64,000 nt of DNA, taken from positions 3,137,001 to 3,201,000 of the forward strand of contig BSDZ01000011.1 of the NCBI GenBank assembly GCA_030268105.1, read 5' to 3'. Shown here one piece after another: positions 49,858 to 62,400 of the stretch. The notes below the pieces were generated by a model. It was not told the DNA's origin, searched no databases, and saw only the letters and a list, made by a program, of their open reading frames with translations. A program made the translations under genes and the position numbers. Numbering within the stretch: position 1 is the stretch's first letter; each line of letters opens with the position of its first letter. This DNA is from Volvox africanus. Lineage: Eukaryota > Chlorophyta > Chlorophyceae > Chlamydomonadales > Volvocaceae.

Positions 49858-52800
49858 ATGGGCTCAGCACAACGCACATTCCTGCAAGGACTCTCAGAAA
49901 ACGAGAGGGATGCTTTACTGTTTCATGTTGAAGGAAGCATAGGTGGGTCACAAATAGTTGAATTTCTATAACGACTCAGCACAACAGCACGGGATTTCGA
50001 TGTATCATGCCGGCCATTTCTGTAGGGGATCACACAGATGACGGGGGCAGCAACCGGGGCAGCCGGACCAACCTGGAACAAGCGCGAAACGTGATCACCA
50101 GGGAACGCGAGCGCAGGCAGCAGCTAGAGGCACAGGTATGATGCCGACAGGACTCTTTCCCCCATCGATCCCAGGCATTCACCTGTCTCACCATCGGACA
50201 CTCATGGAACTGTCGTAGATTAAAATGAGCCCCCATGCTCTTCATCGCCTAAAATGTCCTATGCCTCCCTGCCACCAGGTGTCATCCCTGCAGGCGAAAG
50301 TTAAGGAGCAGAGCACCCAGCTCGATGCGTTGCGTAACGAGCGTGATGCATTACGGCATCACGCGATGCGAAATGACCGTGGCGCGCGCTTGGCCTCACA
50401 GCTGGCCTCCTTAGAGCAAGAGAACGCGTCTCTCAGCGCCAAGCTGCTAGCCGCCAACAACGACCGGGCCCAGATGCAGAGCAAGATCGATACCATGCAG
50501 GTGGAAGGTCCTGGGGTGGGAGAAACGAACCGGACATATCATTGGAGCCAGAGGGGTACCTTGGGCCTTGCATGCCCAGCCATTCCTGTACACGTCGCCG
50601 TCCGTGTGTACGACTCCACCGGGAATCCGCTGGCGCCAATCTTTCTTGCAAGATACCAACTTGCAAATAAGGATGATGCATCTACACGGGGAGCATTTCC
50701 CCAGTGTGTGTTTCTTCGGTAACCTGCACGGTCATGATTAAAAAGCCGCGGACATACCCTGTTCTCAGCGCACGTGAGGTGGAATGTGGCTGGCGCTGCC
50801 CGCAGATGCGTATTGCTGAGCTGCAGCAGGCCTACGTCACCATGGCAGCCAGCGATGACGGTGTAGAGCGGCGCGACCTGATTCGCCGCAGCAAAATTGG
50901 TGGACTTATGGCAGATATGGCAGCCACGGGCGTGCTGGATGCCGATTTGCAGCACATGGGGACCTTTCTGCAGCAGCGCCAGACGCAGAGAACGGTGAGG
51001 CGAGGTTAATACGATTGGCCCCTTGACGGATCGCTGCTTGGCTATTAGCTGACCTCAACTGTATCTGTACCTCAGCTGGATGCCAGACAGCACTCCCACT
51101 GCACCTGTGCACACCTGTATGGTCCGTTCGTAGTGTTGATTCTGACCGCTTGTAGCACGCCTGCACGTCGCCTTTTATTTGTTCGTAGTGTCTCAGTGCT
51201 GAGCGCGTGGCTGGCATGTGCGCACATGCACTTCAGATGGATCAGAGATACCGAAGCTGACGACAGGAAAATAAGCTACGAGTATGCGAATATTGCCTGA
51301 GTATGCGGGCTTGCCTCCATGGTCACGCTAGAATTAGAATTGTCTGCATATCGTGTTTTGCACGGAAGTCCCCTTCGAGAGAGCAGTCCAATCACACAGC
51401 CTTAATTAGATTGCTACGATTCCCTTCCACAGATTTGCCCATCCCGTCACACCGCATTCATCCCTCGTATATCTCCCGTCGCGTCGACAGGCATTCAGCA
51501 CGATTGCGGCGCTCACTCGCGAGCGTGACACTCTGCAGCAGCGCGTAAACGAGCTGTCAGACCGGCTGTCAGAGAGCGTCAGCCGCGAAGCAGCGACCCG
51601 GGGAACGCACGCGCTGCGCAGCGCCTCCTGGAAGCGCTCTGCTGTGCAGGCAGAAGCCAGGTGCGTGCACGCACAACGATGCTCCAATCGCTGGGTTGGT
51701 CAAATATCTAGGATCGCGCTGACTTCATGCTTAGACGCACCGCACCACAGCGCGCGGCTCTAAAATTTCAGGTGCCCAGAGCGGACAGTAGGTTTAGGGA
51801 TGTGGGATCTGCTCCGTCCCGCCTCGGGGATTATGAATCCCTGCTTTTGGCTCTGCTAGTTTGATAGGTCCCCAACATGGCTCTTGCAACCTTTTTATTT
51901 CAGGATCTCTTTGCGCGTAAGCCGCTGCCAGGTGGATAACCCAAAGGGAGTGCCCTGAAGATTGCGCATGATAACGCAGCCTATTTCGGGCAAGGGCGAC
52001 ACAGGGAATGGAAAAATGGGCAACGTTTTGTTTTCCCATTTGCACTGGCATATCCCTAGGACTGTTAGGTAACGCTGTAAGCAAACGCAACCACCCAGCC
52101 GCCTACTCCGTCATTCATCTTCACCCGCCGCATTCGCTTGAGAGGAATCTACTTGTTCGTATGGGGATCAGGCGTCATGTATTCGTCTGGTGTGTCCCGA
52201 GCAGGTTGACTACAACATTGAAGCGCGTTAAGGAGCTGAGTGATGAGCTGCGCAAGCGTGATGGCACCGCGCGACAGGTATGGACATGAGTGCAGGAAAC
52301 GGCTGACAGTCCCACGTCAGCACCGCTGGCTACGGCAGCTCACACAGGCCCCGATCCCACACCTTGCAACGCACAACTCCATAAGGGTTGGGGTAGAATG
52401 CTGATGACAAAAACAGGGAACGGATGCGCGAAGCGCTGCGATCATGCTGACGCTCATTTCAAGTAAAGACGCCTTCTAGGCCATTCAGAAAATGCGACAG
52501 TGCTGGGACTGGACGGAATTGCGCAATGCTCGTGCAACGAATCAATCGCACTCCTGTCCATGGGCATATACATCGCATCCCAACATCGGTGACCGGTCAC
52601 TTCATCGTGTGGCATCTATCCTGCTTTCTTTACCTTTCTGGTCGCATAGTAAGGAGCTGCCCGTCTTGTCGTGTTTGCCGCCGTAGCGGGAGCGGTACAT
52701 GGCTCAGCTGGAGCGCACCGTCATGGCGCAACACAAATCTCTGCAACAGCTACGACGGCTTCTTGAAAACGGATTTCAGGGTGGAGGCGGAGCGGCACCG

Positions 52801-55251
52801 CCGCCGCGGTGTAGTCGGGACGTCCCAAGCCCGCCAAACAGCAGCGACTCTGTCCGTCCTGTTGGCCACGGTGCTACCCCGCCATCGCCCTCAGGCCGTG
52901 GCGCCGGCGGCAGAAAGCCACCACGGCTGGAGCAGCCCGGGCCCGGCATGGTGCGGTTCCAGGAGGCACGCGGTTCGGATCGTGATGCGGCGCCATCCTC
53001 GCCGTCCAGGCCGCAGCATCTACAAAAGCAGCAACAAGAGCAGCGAAACTCGCGCCAAAACCCGTATTCATTTGTCCATACGCACTTTGTTGTGCGGCAG
53101 CGACAGGAACCCAGTGACCGCTCTGGCGCTGGCGGACAGGCGGGGCCGCTGCAGCGTGCCGAGGATATGGTGCACCATGGCGGGGTGGCATCGGCGGCAG
53201 CGGGACGTCACTCGGCGGGCGGCGGAGACACATGGACAGGACGACCGTTAACACCATCTTGCTTTGGTCGAGGGCAGCCGCGCGCGCAGTCCGCGGACGC
53301 AGCAGTGTCGCGCAGTGGGGGCCGGGTTGCTAGGGTGGACAGGGACGCACAATTCGAGACACCAAGGTCGCCGTCAGACGCGTCAGAGGGGGAGGTGCGT
53401 TGCACGGAGAACATTGACTGTTACGCCATAGCGCCACGTGAAATTCGGCAATGGCGAAAGTGTGCGAGCGTGAGCCCGCGGTCGTAATGTTCTATGCAAG
53501 GGAACAGAAATAATTGCAGCCTGCGAGACAGCTAGGCGCTGCAGGCCTTGGAGACAGATAAGAAGATCACGAAGCTCCAGCTGCTACATGAATGTTGCTC
53601 AAAATCCTGCTTGTTTGCGGATCGCTGTCATTCCTACCCGTGTAGTTTTACTATAACTCTTTAAGCCGGGTATTCCAAACTCAGTTCATGGCTTTAGCGC
53701 CTTGCGCAGGTTGGAAAAGAAGTTCTTACGATGGCGACTCGTGCGTTTATTGGGTGTAGGGTTGAGGTTATCCAATTTGATCCACTTCGGGGCTGCGAAG
53801 CTTTTGCTGTTCGTGGGACAGACGCCAAACATTGTAGGCCCATTTCTTAACGGTGCATCTTCATTATTATGTTGAACATTTCCTTGCAATAATATTGAAC
53901 AAAGTTGTCGTTGTTTTATTTAATGTTCTTGTCACAGCTCTCCGCGATATTGTGGGTCGTTGGGAATTTGAACCGACACTGGCCCGTCCGTCTTCGAATC
54001 AAGTAGCCTGTTGGCCGCGTTCCATGCCAATAAGTAGAAGAAATTATGTTTTCTGATTTTCCTGTGTCATGACTTTAGAAAGTGCATAGCCGAGTCGAAA
54101 CGAGCTTCCGAGCATGGAACTTACGAAGTAACCAACTTAACGAACAAGCATGACCATTGACCTTGCCATTTACCCTAAACAGCCCTACATTATGGCTATT
54201 ATCTGAATTATTTTGACTTGTTTTGCTAGGAATTGATTTCCTTTGCGTATCAGCTGTGTCTAGCTGATAGCAACGGTGTTCACCTCGCTTCGTGCAGGGT
54301 CGCCCGACCGACTCCCTAGATGAATTTGTTCGTCATATAACGAGGGGGCTCCTAAATCCTCGCCATCGGTCAATATGATGTAATTTATCTGTCTTGTATT
54401 CGGTTCCTTCGTCTTCCAGTAACACATTATTGCCCCTTCTCCCGCCCATAGGACGCCCACGGCCATTGCAGCTCCTCCCCACCGCCGGCTGCATTGCATC
54501 AACAACTCAGCAGCATGGAAGCGAACCTGGCGCAGCTGTATCGGCATCTAGAGGAGTTCAAGGACTACTCGCGACTTGACAAGAGCCTCGGTGGCAGAAG
54601 CAGCGGCAGGGATGCCCCTCGTGGCTCGCCGCCAATATCCTCCTCCACGTCGGACCCGAAACCCAGCTGCTCCTCCCCCATTCATCGCTACGACCTGGTC
54701 CACGATGCTGACCTAGAGAGGGACGTAGGATTTGAGGGAAGCAGTGATGACGAGGATTGCAAGCGCAGCAGCTTCAACGTGTTGCCCAGTCCCATGCCCA
54801 GACGCACTATATCTGGACCGCCGCGTGCCAGCTTGCATAGTGTTGATCTCAATGAGGATGGACAGGGGTCACCATCCTCGGTCAGCGACCGCCGCAGCAC
54901 TGAGGGTAACAGTGAATCGGGCAACCAGGTGCACCAGCGGATGGCGCCATGTAGTGATGCTTCAACTACTGCTGTGATGGGCGCTGGACGGCCACATAGC
55001 ACCCGGGCACCTAGTCAAGAGTCTTCTGAAATCAGCACTATACATGATTCGCAGCGGTCTTGGCCGGGTGCATCGGCCGCCAGCCGCCAACGTTGGCACG
55101 CGGTCCCCGGGGGCCCTTGCGCGGCAGCTTCATCTGCGTCCTCCGGTGCCAAGCCCTCCAGCTCCAGTCAGAATACGGATCACAGCTACGCCGAATCTGT
55201 GCGCCAGGTCCGACAACAACCGCATCCGCGGCATCAAGAACATCAACAACA

Positions 55252-55283
<32 letters not shown>

Positions 55284-58200
55284 AGCAGCAGCAGCAACAA
55301 CAGGAACAGGAAGATAACAAACTGGCTGGTGATGATGCAGGCCAGATCGAGTGCGGTCACAAGAACAGTGGCAAATGTGTTGCTTCCTGCAGCTGCGGCT
55401 GTGGCGGCGACGGCGACCAGGCGTCATGTAACTGCAGCGGGTGCGGAAAGAGCTGTAACGGCAGTGGAAATGCTAGTAGTGCGAAAAAAGAAGATGGAGG
55501 ACGGGATCTGCCTGAGCCTGGCACAAGGGAGCCGTTGGTGGCAGTCATTGGGCAGTGTGGGCCTGGGCCTGGTCTAAAGGGCCCGTCGGCGCCGATAACA
55601 GCAGGAGCAGCAGCTGTGGCTAAGGACTCTTGCGATGAAGGCTTTGGAGAGCGGGCCCCCCGGCCACTGCCCATGCATATGCTAGGCCACCTGCTACGCT
55701 GCGCGCATCACCCCGGACATGGCCATGCACGCACAAGCCCTCATGGTCCCGGTGCCAATTCAACAAGCCCATTGGTGGGGCGTGCTGGCCGCCTTGGCGT
55801 TGGCCAGCGCGCCCGCGTCATACGGCCGGCGGCAGTGCTGGAGCGTTCACCTGGTAGTTCTCCCGGGGCTGCCACAGAACCTGGCGAGGCTCGCGGTTAT
55901 GCCATGCACGTCAGGGAGTCAGTTTCTAAGGGCACTGGGGGAGCAGAGATTAATTGCCACCGACCCAGGGAGCACCCGCATCCCGAGCGTGGACGAGCGC
56001 CTCGTGCAGCAGTGTGGGTTCCCGGAGGGCGAAGCAGTCGGAGCACAAGTCCCGTGGTAACCATCACAGCCCGCGGATTGGTGCCAAGCCGGCCGGTGTC
56101 GAGGTCTCCAAGCCCGGTAGCGAGCATTCCTCTCATGTCAGAGCGTGTTGGCAGGTTTGTGAGGCTATCCCTATGTGGACTTGGTAGCTTTAGGTGTGTG
56201 CCGTAACGAATGGAGCGGTCATTGCGCTTGTACTTGCGCACGGCATATGCTTAAGGGGGGGATCAAAACCATCTCAAAACCACACCTGCACCAACACCTG
56301 GTTCCCGTTGTTCTCGAGGAACGCATGCCGGCATGTATCCTCTTTACCCGTGCCTGTCCGCCGTGGAGATCCCAACGCTCACCACGCTCTGCTGCGCCCT
56401 CCGCCTGTAGGGAACCCGCTGCGACTGGAGCCTCGCGCCCACGGCCAAGCCGATGCACGGTTACCCCACGCACGGTCAATGCACGTGTGGACGTCAAGCC
56501 CCTTGTTGGCGGTTTCGGAGGAGCACCGAACATCCATACGGCGTCCGTCCAATCGCGGGGCGGGGCAATCTCTCCTGATCCGATCCGCGGCGCTCCGAGC
56601 AACGAACATATCATTCCGTCGTCACCAGAGACCCTGTCGCCCATATCGACCCTGCTAGCTTGCATCGCGGCCACCCCCAAGAAGGCGCCGCCTCAAGCGG
56701 TAACTGGACGGCCGCAACCTCAGAACGGCCAAGAACGGCCGGCGCAATATCAACTGCACGATGATACTTGCAGCAGCGTGGATCAGTATGACCAGCATCG
56801 CCGGCCGGGAAGTGCCTATGGGTCGTCTAGTCATCCGACGGAGGAGTCCAGCGCATATGGTAGCGATAATGGCAGTCGCACGGGCGCGAAGAGGCGGCAC
56901 CAAAACGATGACGGTGACTGGAGAGATGGCAGGCGCAAGACGCACAGCAGCAGCAGCAATAGTGGCAACGCCAGCTTTGCCAATAGCCGTGTTGAGGTTA
57001 TTAGCAACAGTGGCAGCGCTACCACAGCCACAGCGAGTGGGATCGGTAGCAGCAGCAGGAGCAGCAACGGCAAGAATGCTTCGGGTTGGAGGCAGGCCGT
57101 GGGCAGGATCAGCAGTTCCCAGCTGGCAGTCCCTGCCCTGAACGCCGGATTAGGGCCGTCCTCTCCTCGAGCTCACTCCCTAAAGGGTCCAACAGTCCCG
57201 ACCCGTAGTTCATTGACAGTTGCTGACTCCGTAGGCGTGTCCAGTTCCAAGGGCGATTACGGTAGGCCAAGCCTAGCAGGTTGGCTTGACAACTCGGGAC
57301 AGCGGGCCGGCGGCCAAGACGTCACCGCGTCAACGACAGTGATGGGACCCGCAAAAATGGGGTCAGAGAGTCCCTCGACCGTGACGCCACAGGGAAGGGG
57401 CGAGGCAGAGGGAGTCAGCACTACCAATCCGTCGCAATCGCTGAGTGACCGGAAAAGCCAGGGTAGTCCCATGGCTGAGGCAGCCGCAGCTGCAGCCGCT
57501 GCCCTGCAGCGACTTCGAGACCAACGCATGCAGAGAATGCAGCGCAGCATGCATCATCCCGTCTACACAGCCTCTTCCGCTGCACCGCAGCGCAACAGGG
57601 ACCGGCAGATTCTGTTACAGCCACGGTCCAGCGGCGCGGTTAGCGGGGAGGGTAACGAGGTAGTGGTACTGGCGCTTCATGGCAGCCTGCAAGGGGAAGT
57701 CATCGTGTCGCCCTCCCGGACAATGTCAGCCACGGGTGCCCATGGCGTTTGGCCGCTCAGTACAACGGGAAACAGTCGAGGCGTTTCAGGAACAGCAGAT
57801 CAAGGACCTGCCAACAGCAGTGTACCAGGTGGCGCTGGTAGCGGCAGCGGCATTGGCCAAGTAACCATGCATCTGGAACTCAGTGGGAGTCCATCGGATG
57901 GTCGCGCTGGTACAGACGCCCCGGCTCCAGTTGGTGATGGCGGGATCACTCTGAAGCGTGGCATCCAGCCAGCGCAGCTGAACACATCGACATCGGCGCC
58001 TGATTGGAGCCTGCGAACCATGCGACATGAGATGCGGCCAAGCTCTAGGCCCGGCGCAGACATGCAACTGATGTCGTCGGGCAGGTCTCCGGTGTCCAAG
58101 GGCCATGCTTCAATTGATGCTAGCTACAGTCGTGCGGCCTTCAGCCACAGCGACAGCCTGAGGATCAATGGGGCTACTGGTGCCTCTAATAGCGGGAGGA

Positions 58201-58442
58201 CAGAAAATAGCCCGGAAGCATCAACTGGGCGTGTGTTGGATTTGCCAGCCGTTGTGGGAAGCCGGACTGGTAGTGCTGGAGCCCGAGTTCGGAACCCACC
58301 CATGGCACAGGTGGCATCGTCATATCAGCACACCCATCCGTTGATGCAGCTTCTTGGACAGGCTTCAGAAGATTTACAGCTCCTAAGCGACCGACTGAAG
58401 CCGCTGGTGGATGCCCGGCCTGGCGGTAACTCCCATCTATAA
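49858..58442 (+). CDS. Long coiled-coil protein with polyQ and Cys-rich segments, function unknown
   Basis: Exons with matching phases: 49858-49942 (ATG, 'FLQGLSENERDALLFHVEG'), 50026-50135, 50279-50500, 50806-50994, 51491-51660, 52205-52277, 52687 to about 53396, then from 54452 and on to the TAA at 58440-58442. Exons 2-7 encode almost continuous heptad-like coiled coil ('LEQENASLSAKLLAANNDR', 'ALTRERDTLQQRVNELSDR', 'RVKELSDELRKRD', 'MAQLERTVMAQHKSLQQLRR'). A last helical piece 'SSMEANLAQLYRHLEEF' is followed by about 1,200 residues rich in Ser/Gly/Pro. These include a long Gln run near 55247-55311 and a Cys-rich patch near 55350-55465. The final residues ('LLGQASEDLQLLSDRLKPL') are again helical. 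It resembles scaffold proteins of the basal body or cytoskeleton only in style. The 56.15-56.5 kb exon border is uncertain. Confidence 0.72.
53397..54451 (+). other. Large intron of the coiled-coil gene
   Basis: About 1.05 kb between donor GAG|GTGCGT and acceptor CCCATAG|GAC, both phase 0. It is AT-richer than the exons. No repeat element or internal gene was recognised. Confidence 0.55.
55247..55311 (+). repeat. CAG/CAA polyglutamine tract
   Basis: In-frame mix of CAG and CAA codons encodes about 20 consecutive Gln in the coiled-coil gene. CAA interruptions would limit repeat instability. Confidence 0.93.
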
Positions 58443-59466
58443 AGGCTGTATGATCGGTACCAGGTACATGATGGCGGGAGCGGGATTGTGCTTTTGCTTT
58501 CCAGTGCTTGAATAACCTCATGGACATGGGAGAGGTGCTGAGTAGGCCGCGTATACAATCAGGGCACAGGTAGCGTGGACGGCGAAGACAGTCTTTGGAG
58601 ATCTGAGTCCCCGTTATTCAAGCAGCATCCATCAAGGTCTTCCCTGGCTGGGAGACTGGAATCCGTGAAGCATGCATCCAGTGCGTCATGTAATGGTAAT
58701 TCTATCATGTTCCTCAATGTTCCTGCTGGCGTGGATTGAGCGGCGCAACCTGGACTTCCGGAGGCGGATCGGGGCGGGTCGGGGGAGTGATGGCACATGG
58801 AGCGACGGTACAAAAGTCGAGACATGCCAGCGGTACGAAGACGCAGCCTCCGAACACTTAATTTAGACCAAACCCGCATGTTTATGCAAGGCTAATCATT
58901 CGCCGAGCCACATGGCAAGTGCCAACCCCGTCACGCCAGGGGACACCCACGGTACTACATGTTCATCTTTACAAGGCCATGATAGCAGTCACCTATAGCA
59001 GTCATATACCAGGCTTTGAGAGCATCCCATCATGATCCATTTCCGCGTCTTGACCGTTGACCAATTATAGAGGAATAAAGCTGTCCGAACAGACCTCCAC
59101 CACCTGCACATCCACCTTAATACTGTCCCTATCTAACTGTCGTGGAAGTGGATCTGATGGTATACGAAGGCAAACCTACCTGGAACTTTCAATGTGGTCC
59201 TGCTCACATGCGCCATACACATAACATGCCCGAACATTCCCGATATTAGTTTGCAGCAACATTGAAAGGGATGGGGACGTTACGGGTATAACAACTTCCC
59301 ATTCGGTCGCCCGCACAAATGGAGACTGGACAGGCTTCAATAGGAGCGGCCTTCTAGGAACTGCAGGCGGGTGACAGGCCCCCATGTTTGTCCCAGACGC
59401 CCCGCCCATTCCATCACCATTCCAACATTGCCACCTCTGCCGCCACCACTACCCACTAGCTGCCCA
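58443..59466. other. Convergent intergenic region
   Basis: 3' flank of both the coiled-coil gene (+) and the unidentified gene (-). No coding sequence was recognised. Confidence 0.5.
58689..58693 (+). terminator. Candidate TGTAA polyadenylation signal of the coiled-coil gene
   Basis: The volvocine-type signal lies about 247 nt after the stop codon, a typical 3' UTR length. Assigned by position only. Confidence 0.4.
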
Positions 59467-62400
59467 CTATTTTCGGGCTCCAGCGCCCCGCGCAGGCCGA
59501 GTTAGTCGCGGCCGTGCCGTGGGCATCTGCTTAGCCGCCTCCGCAAAGGCCCCCAGCACGACGCGTGCCGCGTAGCCCAGCCGCACTGACCCAAGGGTCG
59601 GTCCGGCCATCGACAGCGACGCAAACATGAACCCACGCTGCGCATCCCCTGCGCTGCTTGAACCTGCCGCTGCCATGAGCAACTGGTCTCCCTCTCCCTG
59701 CGGTGCCTCATCCTGCTCTTCCTCCAGAACTTGGTCGGCGGCCTGTAGATACCGGGCCAGCGCATTGTTTCGCAGGTCTTGAGCCTGTAGGCAGAGTAAA
59801 AGGGGGACAGGGAAGGGCAGGAGTTAGTCCAGATTTTGCCATCAGGAGGGAAGAGTGGGCCTCTCCGGTCTAAGGATGCTTTAAATAAAGGCACATGCTG
59901 TCAGCATCATTAACTTTACTTCATGAACTTCAGTACGGCAGTTGTGCACACCACACCCAAACATGGCAAATTTAGGGCATTCACAATAAACGAAAATAGG
60001 CAAGCGAATAGTCACTGCCGACGAAATCCCTACCCGCCGAATGCGCTGGTCGATCTTGTACTGAATGGTTCCTGGCTCGGGGTCCCAGTCGAAGTTGTAC
60101 ATCCGGTAGACAGCGGCGTAGTTGTGCGCCACTTTAGCCATCTCAGCACGCAACGAGGGGTCATCAGGAATTGGGTGTACCAATCCTAGAGGCCCAGGGG
60201 CCATAAACTTGGTGCCGTGCGGGTAGTGCAGGGGATCCTGGTGGGGACAACGGGGCGCCAGAAAAATCCGAAAACCTGAAACGCTTGCCAGTCAAGCCAT
60301 TCCATGCCAGGTCACATATCCCGAAAGGTGCGTAGACAGCAGGCTTCCATGATCCTTCGATACACCCCGTCCCGCCCCGCCCACCCATGCACAGGCTCAA
60401 ATATGCGACCCGTCGTGCCTGCATCAGGTTCACGGGCGAGCCGTTGGCATCCTGCGCCATCCGAATAGTCACTTCACCGTACGGTTTGAAGCGCCACATC
60501 CTAGCACGTTCCACGATCTGGCGGGCTTCCTGCACTGTCCCACTGCGGTGGAGGAAGCAGCGACGCCGATGCATGAGTGAGCCGAGAGTAAAGGCAGGAA
60601 GAATATTTAAGACAAGCTGCGCCCCCCCCCCAAAAAACACGTAAGGGATACGGGATGATGGCCCCTAATTCCTTCATGACCAAACGCCTGTCAAAGGCTC
60701 GGGGCAAGAAACGGCCGAAAGCAAGGTGGCAGTCGCAGCAATAGCACGCACGATAGTAGCGTTTACGACCCCAAACCTTCCGCCGTCGCCTTCCCCATCT
60801 GTCCACTCACGCAGGTGCACGCCATCACAGCCCCTAGGCATCCCACAACATAAACCCCCGTCGTTTTCCCGTTCACAGCCTTTCCGCACCCCCCCCCTTT
60901 AAGACCATAATTGCCACAGCTGCTGTTAGCATTGTTAGTGCTACACGCATGCACGCACACTCACGGGTAATCCCATATCCCATAATCCTGGATTCTGCCC
61001 GCAATCCTAGCTTCTATCCAGGGCTTTCCTCAAATTATCATCTCCGAACACCTTCCCCTTCCCCTCCCATGCAGCACGGCGGACTCACAGGATTTCCGGG
61101 ATGTCGCACATCTCCATCATGTCGCTGTCCGTCTCAAAGCCTGTATCCGTATCATCCGGGGCGAGCGGGTTGGACTCCGGACGGCGGTATGTGCCCCGCG
61201 AGGAGAGCACATCCTCGTCCTCCTCAAGCAGTTGCCGCCACCTGAGGTCGGGATTTGGGGCGTTATTCATAAGCATGCGGGATATAATCATTCCCGAGTG
61301 GGCGGGCGGGTGGGGAAAAGGAAAAGAGCGCGCGCAACGTGTGTGCATGTGAAGTTGCAGGTTAAGCCAGTAGCTGTGCTGGCCAGTACAGGCCGGGGAA
61401 ATGGCCACGACAACCCATCATCACCCGGGTGGATGACAGCCACGTGGCGTTACCCGCCCTCGTATGTGCCTCTCCCTTTTAAAAACACACAGGCGATGAA
61501 AACCCCCTAGGAAACCGCCGTATAGTCCAAATTAGTCTAATTAGAAACAGCACGGTCCACATCCGCTTGGCGAACTCTCAAGACCGTCTCCGAAACCAAA
61601 CGTAATAAACATTACTCTTCCCGGCCAACCCAGACACCGCCCCATCCTAGTATCCCACCTCTGCACCAGCGCCTCCGCACGCTGCACCTGGCCCTTCGTG
61701 ACGCCCGCCTTGTCGTACAGGCGGGCCAGCCGGGCCTCCTCGCTCTCGTTGCCCCAGGGGTTCATCACTCCAGCACTTGGGGGCTCCTCCACGTAGCTCG
61801 ACAGCTCACCATCCTGAGTGTCGGGAGCGGGGGCCGGAGGGGCGGAGGGGCGGGACAAGAACGACCCGATATAAAGGTAAGCGGAAAAGTTAATACGGGA
61901 GGTAGAGTCCATTGACTTATTTTTGGGAGCCTATGAAATATACGTCGCCCCCGGCTCGTGTAGGTCGTTAGGGAGTCGCATCTGCCTCTTCCTCCAAACC
62001 AGACCGCTCTATGTCGATGGAAACCAACCGCACCCCAACCTGCTCACCCCCAGAGGTATCCCCTCCTCTTCGCGGGCCTTGCGCATGAACGCCCTGCCCG
62101 CCCTCGAGGCCCGGTAAGTGGCCACCAGGTCATTGTGGTGCCGCTCCTTTCCGTCTAGGTAGGTCTTGAGGTCAAGTCCTGTTGCAACAACAACCGTTAT
62201 GATTGCGTTAATTCTAGTTCCAGTTCTAGTTTTTAGTTGCATAGTCATGGTGGTTGTGGTCTATGTATGATGATGTCTGTGGAGGTACGGACCTCATCCT
62301 CTCCCCGGGGCTTTCCCCGAATTCCGCCTTCTTCCACCCCACGTCAACCCTCTCTCGTGCCGAGGAGCCCCCACCCTGGCTGCCCCCTTCACCCCCTTAC

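Noticed and set aside
53965..53990. Minus-strand GGTTCAAATTCCCA, resembling a tRNA B-box
   Set aside because: The T-stem does not pair and no A-box lies upstream; it is inside an intron.
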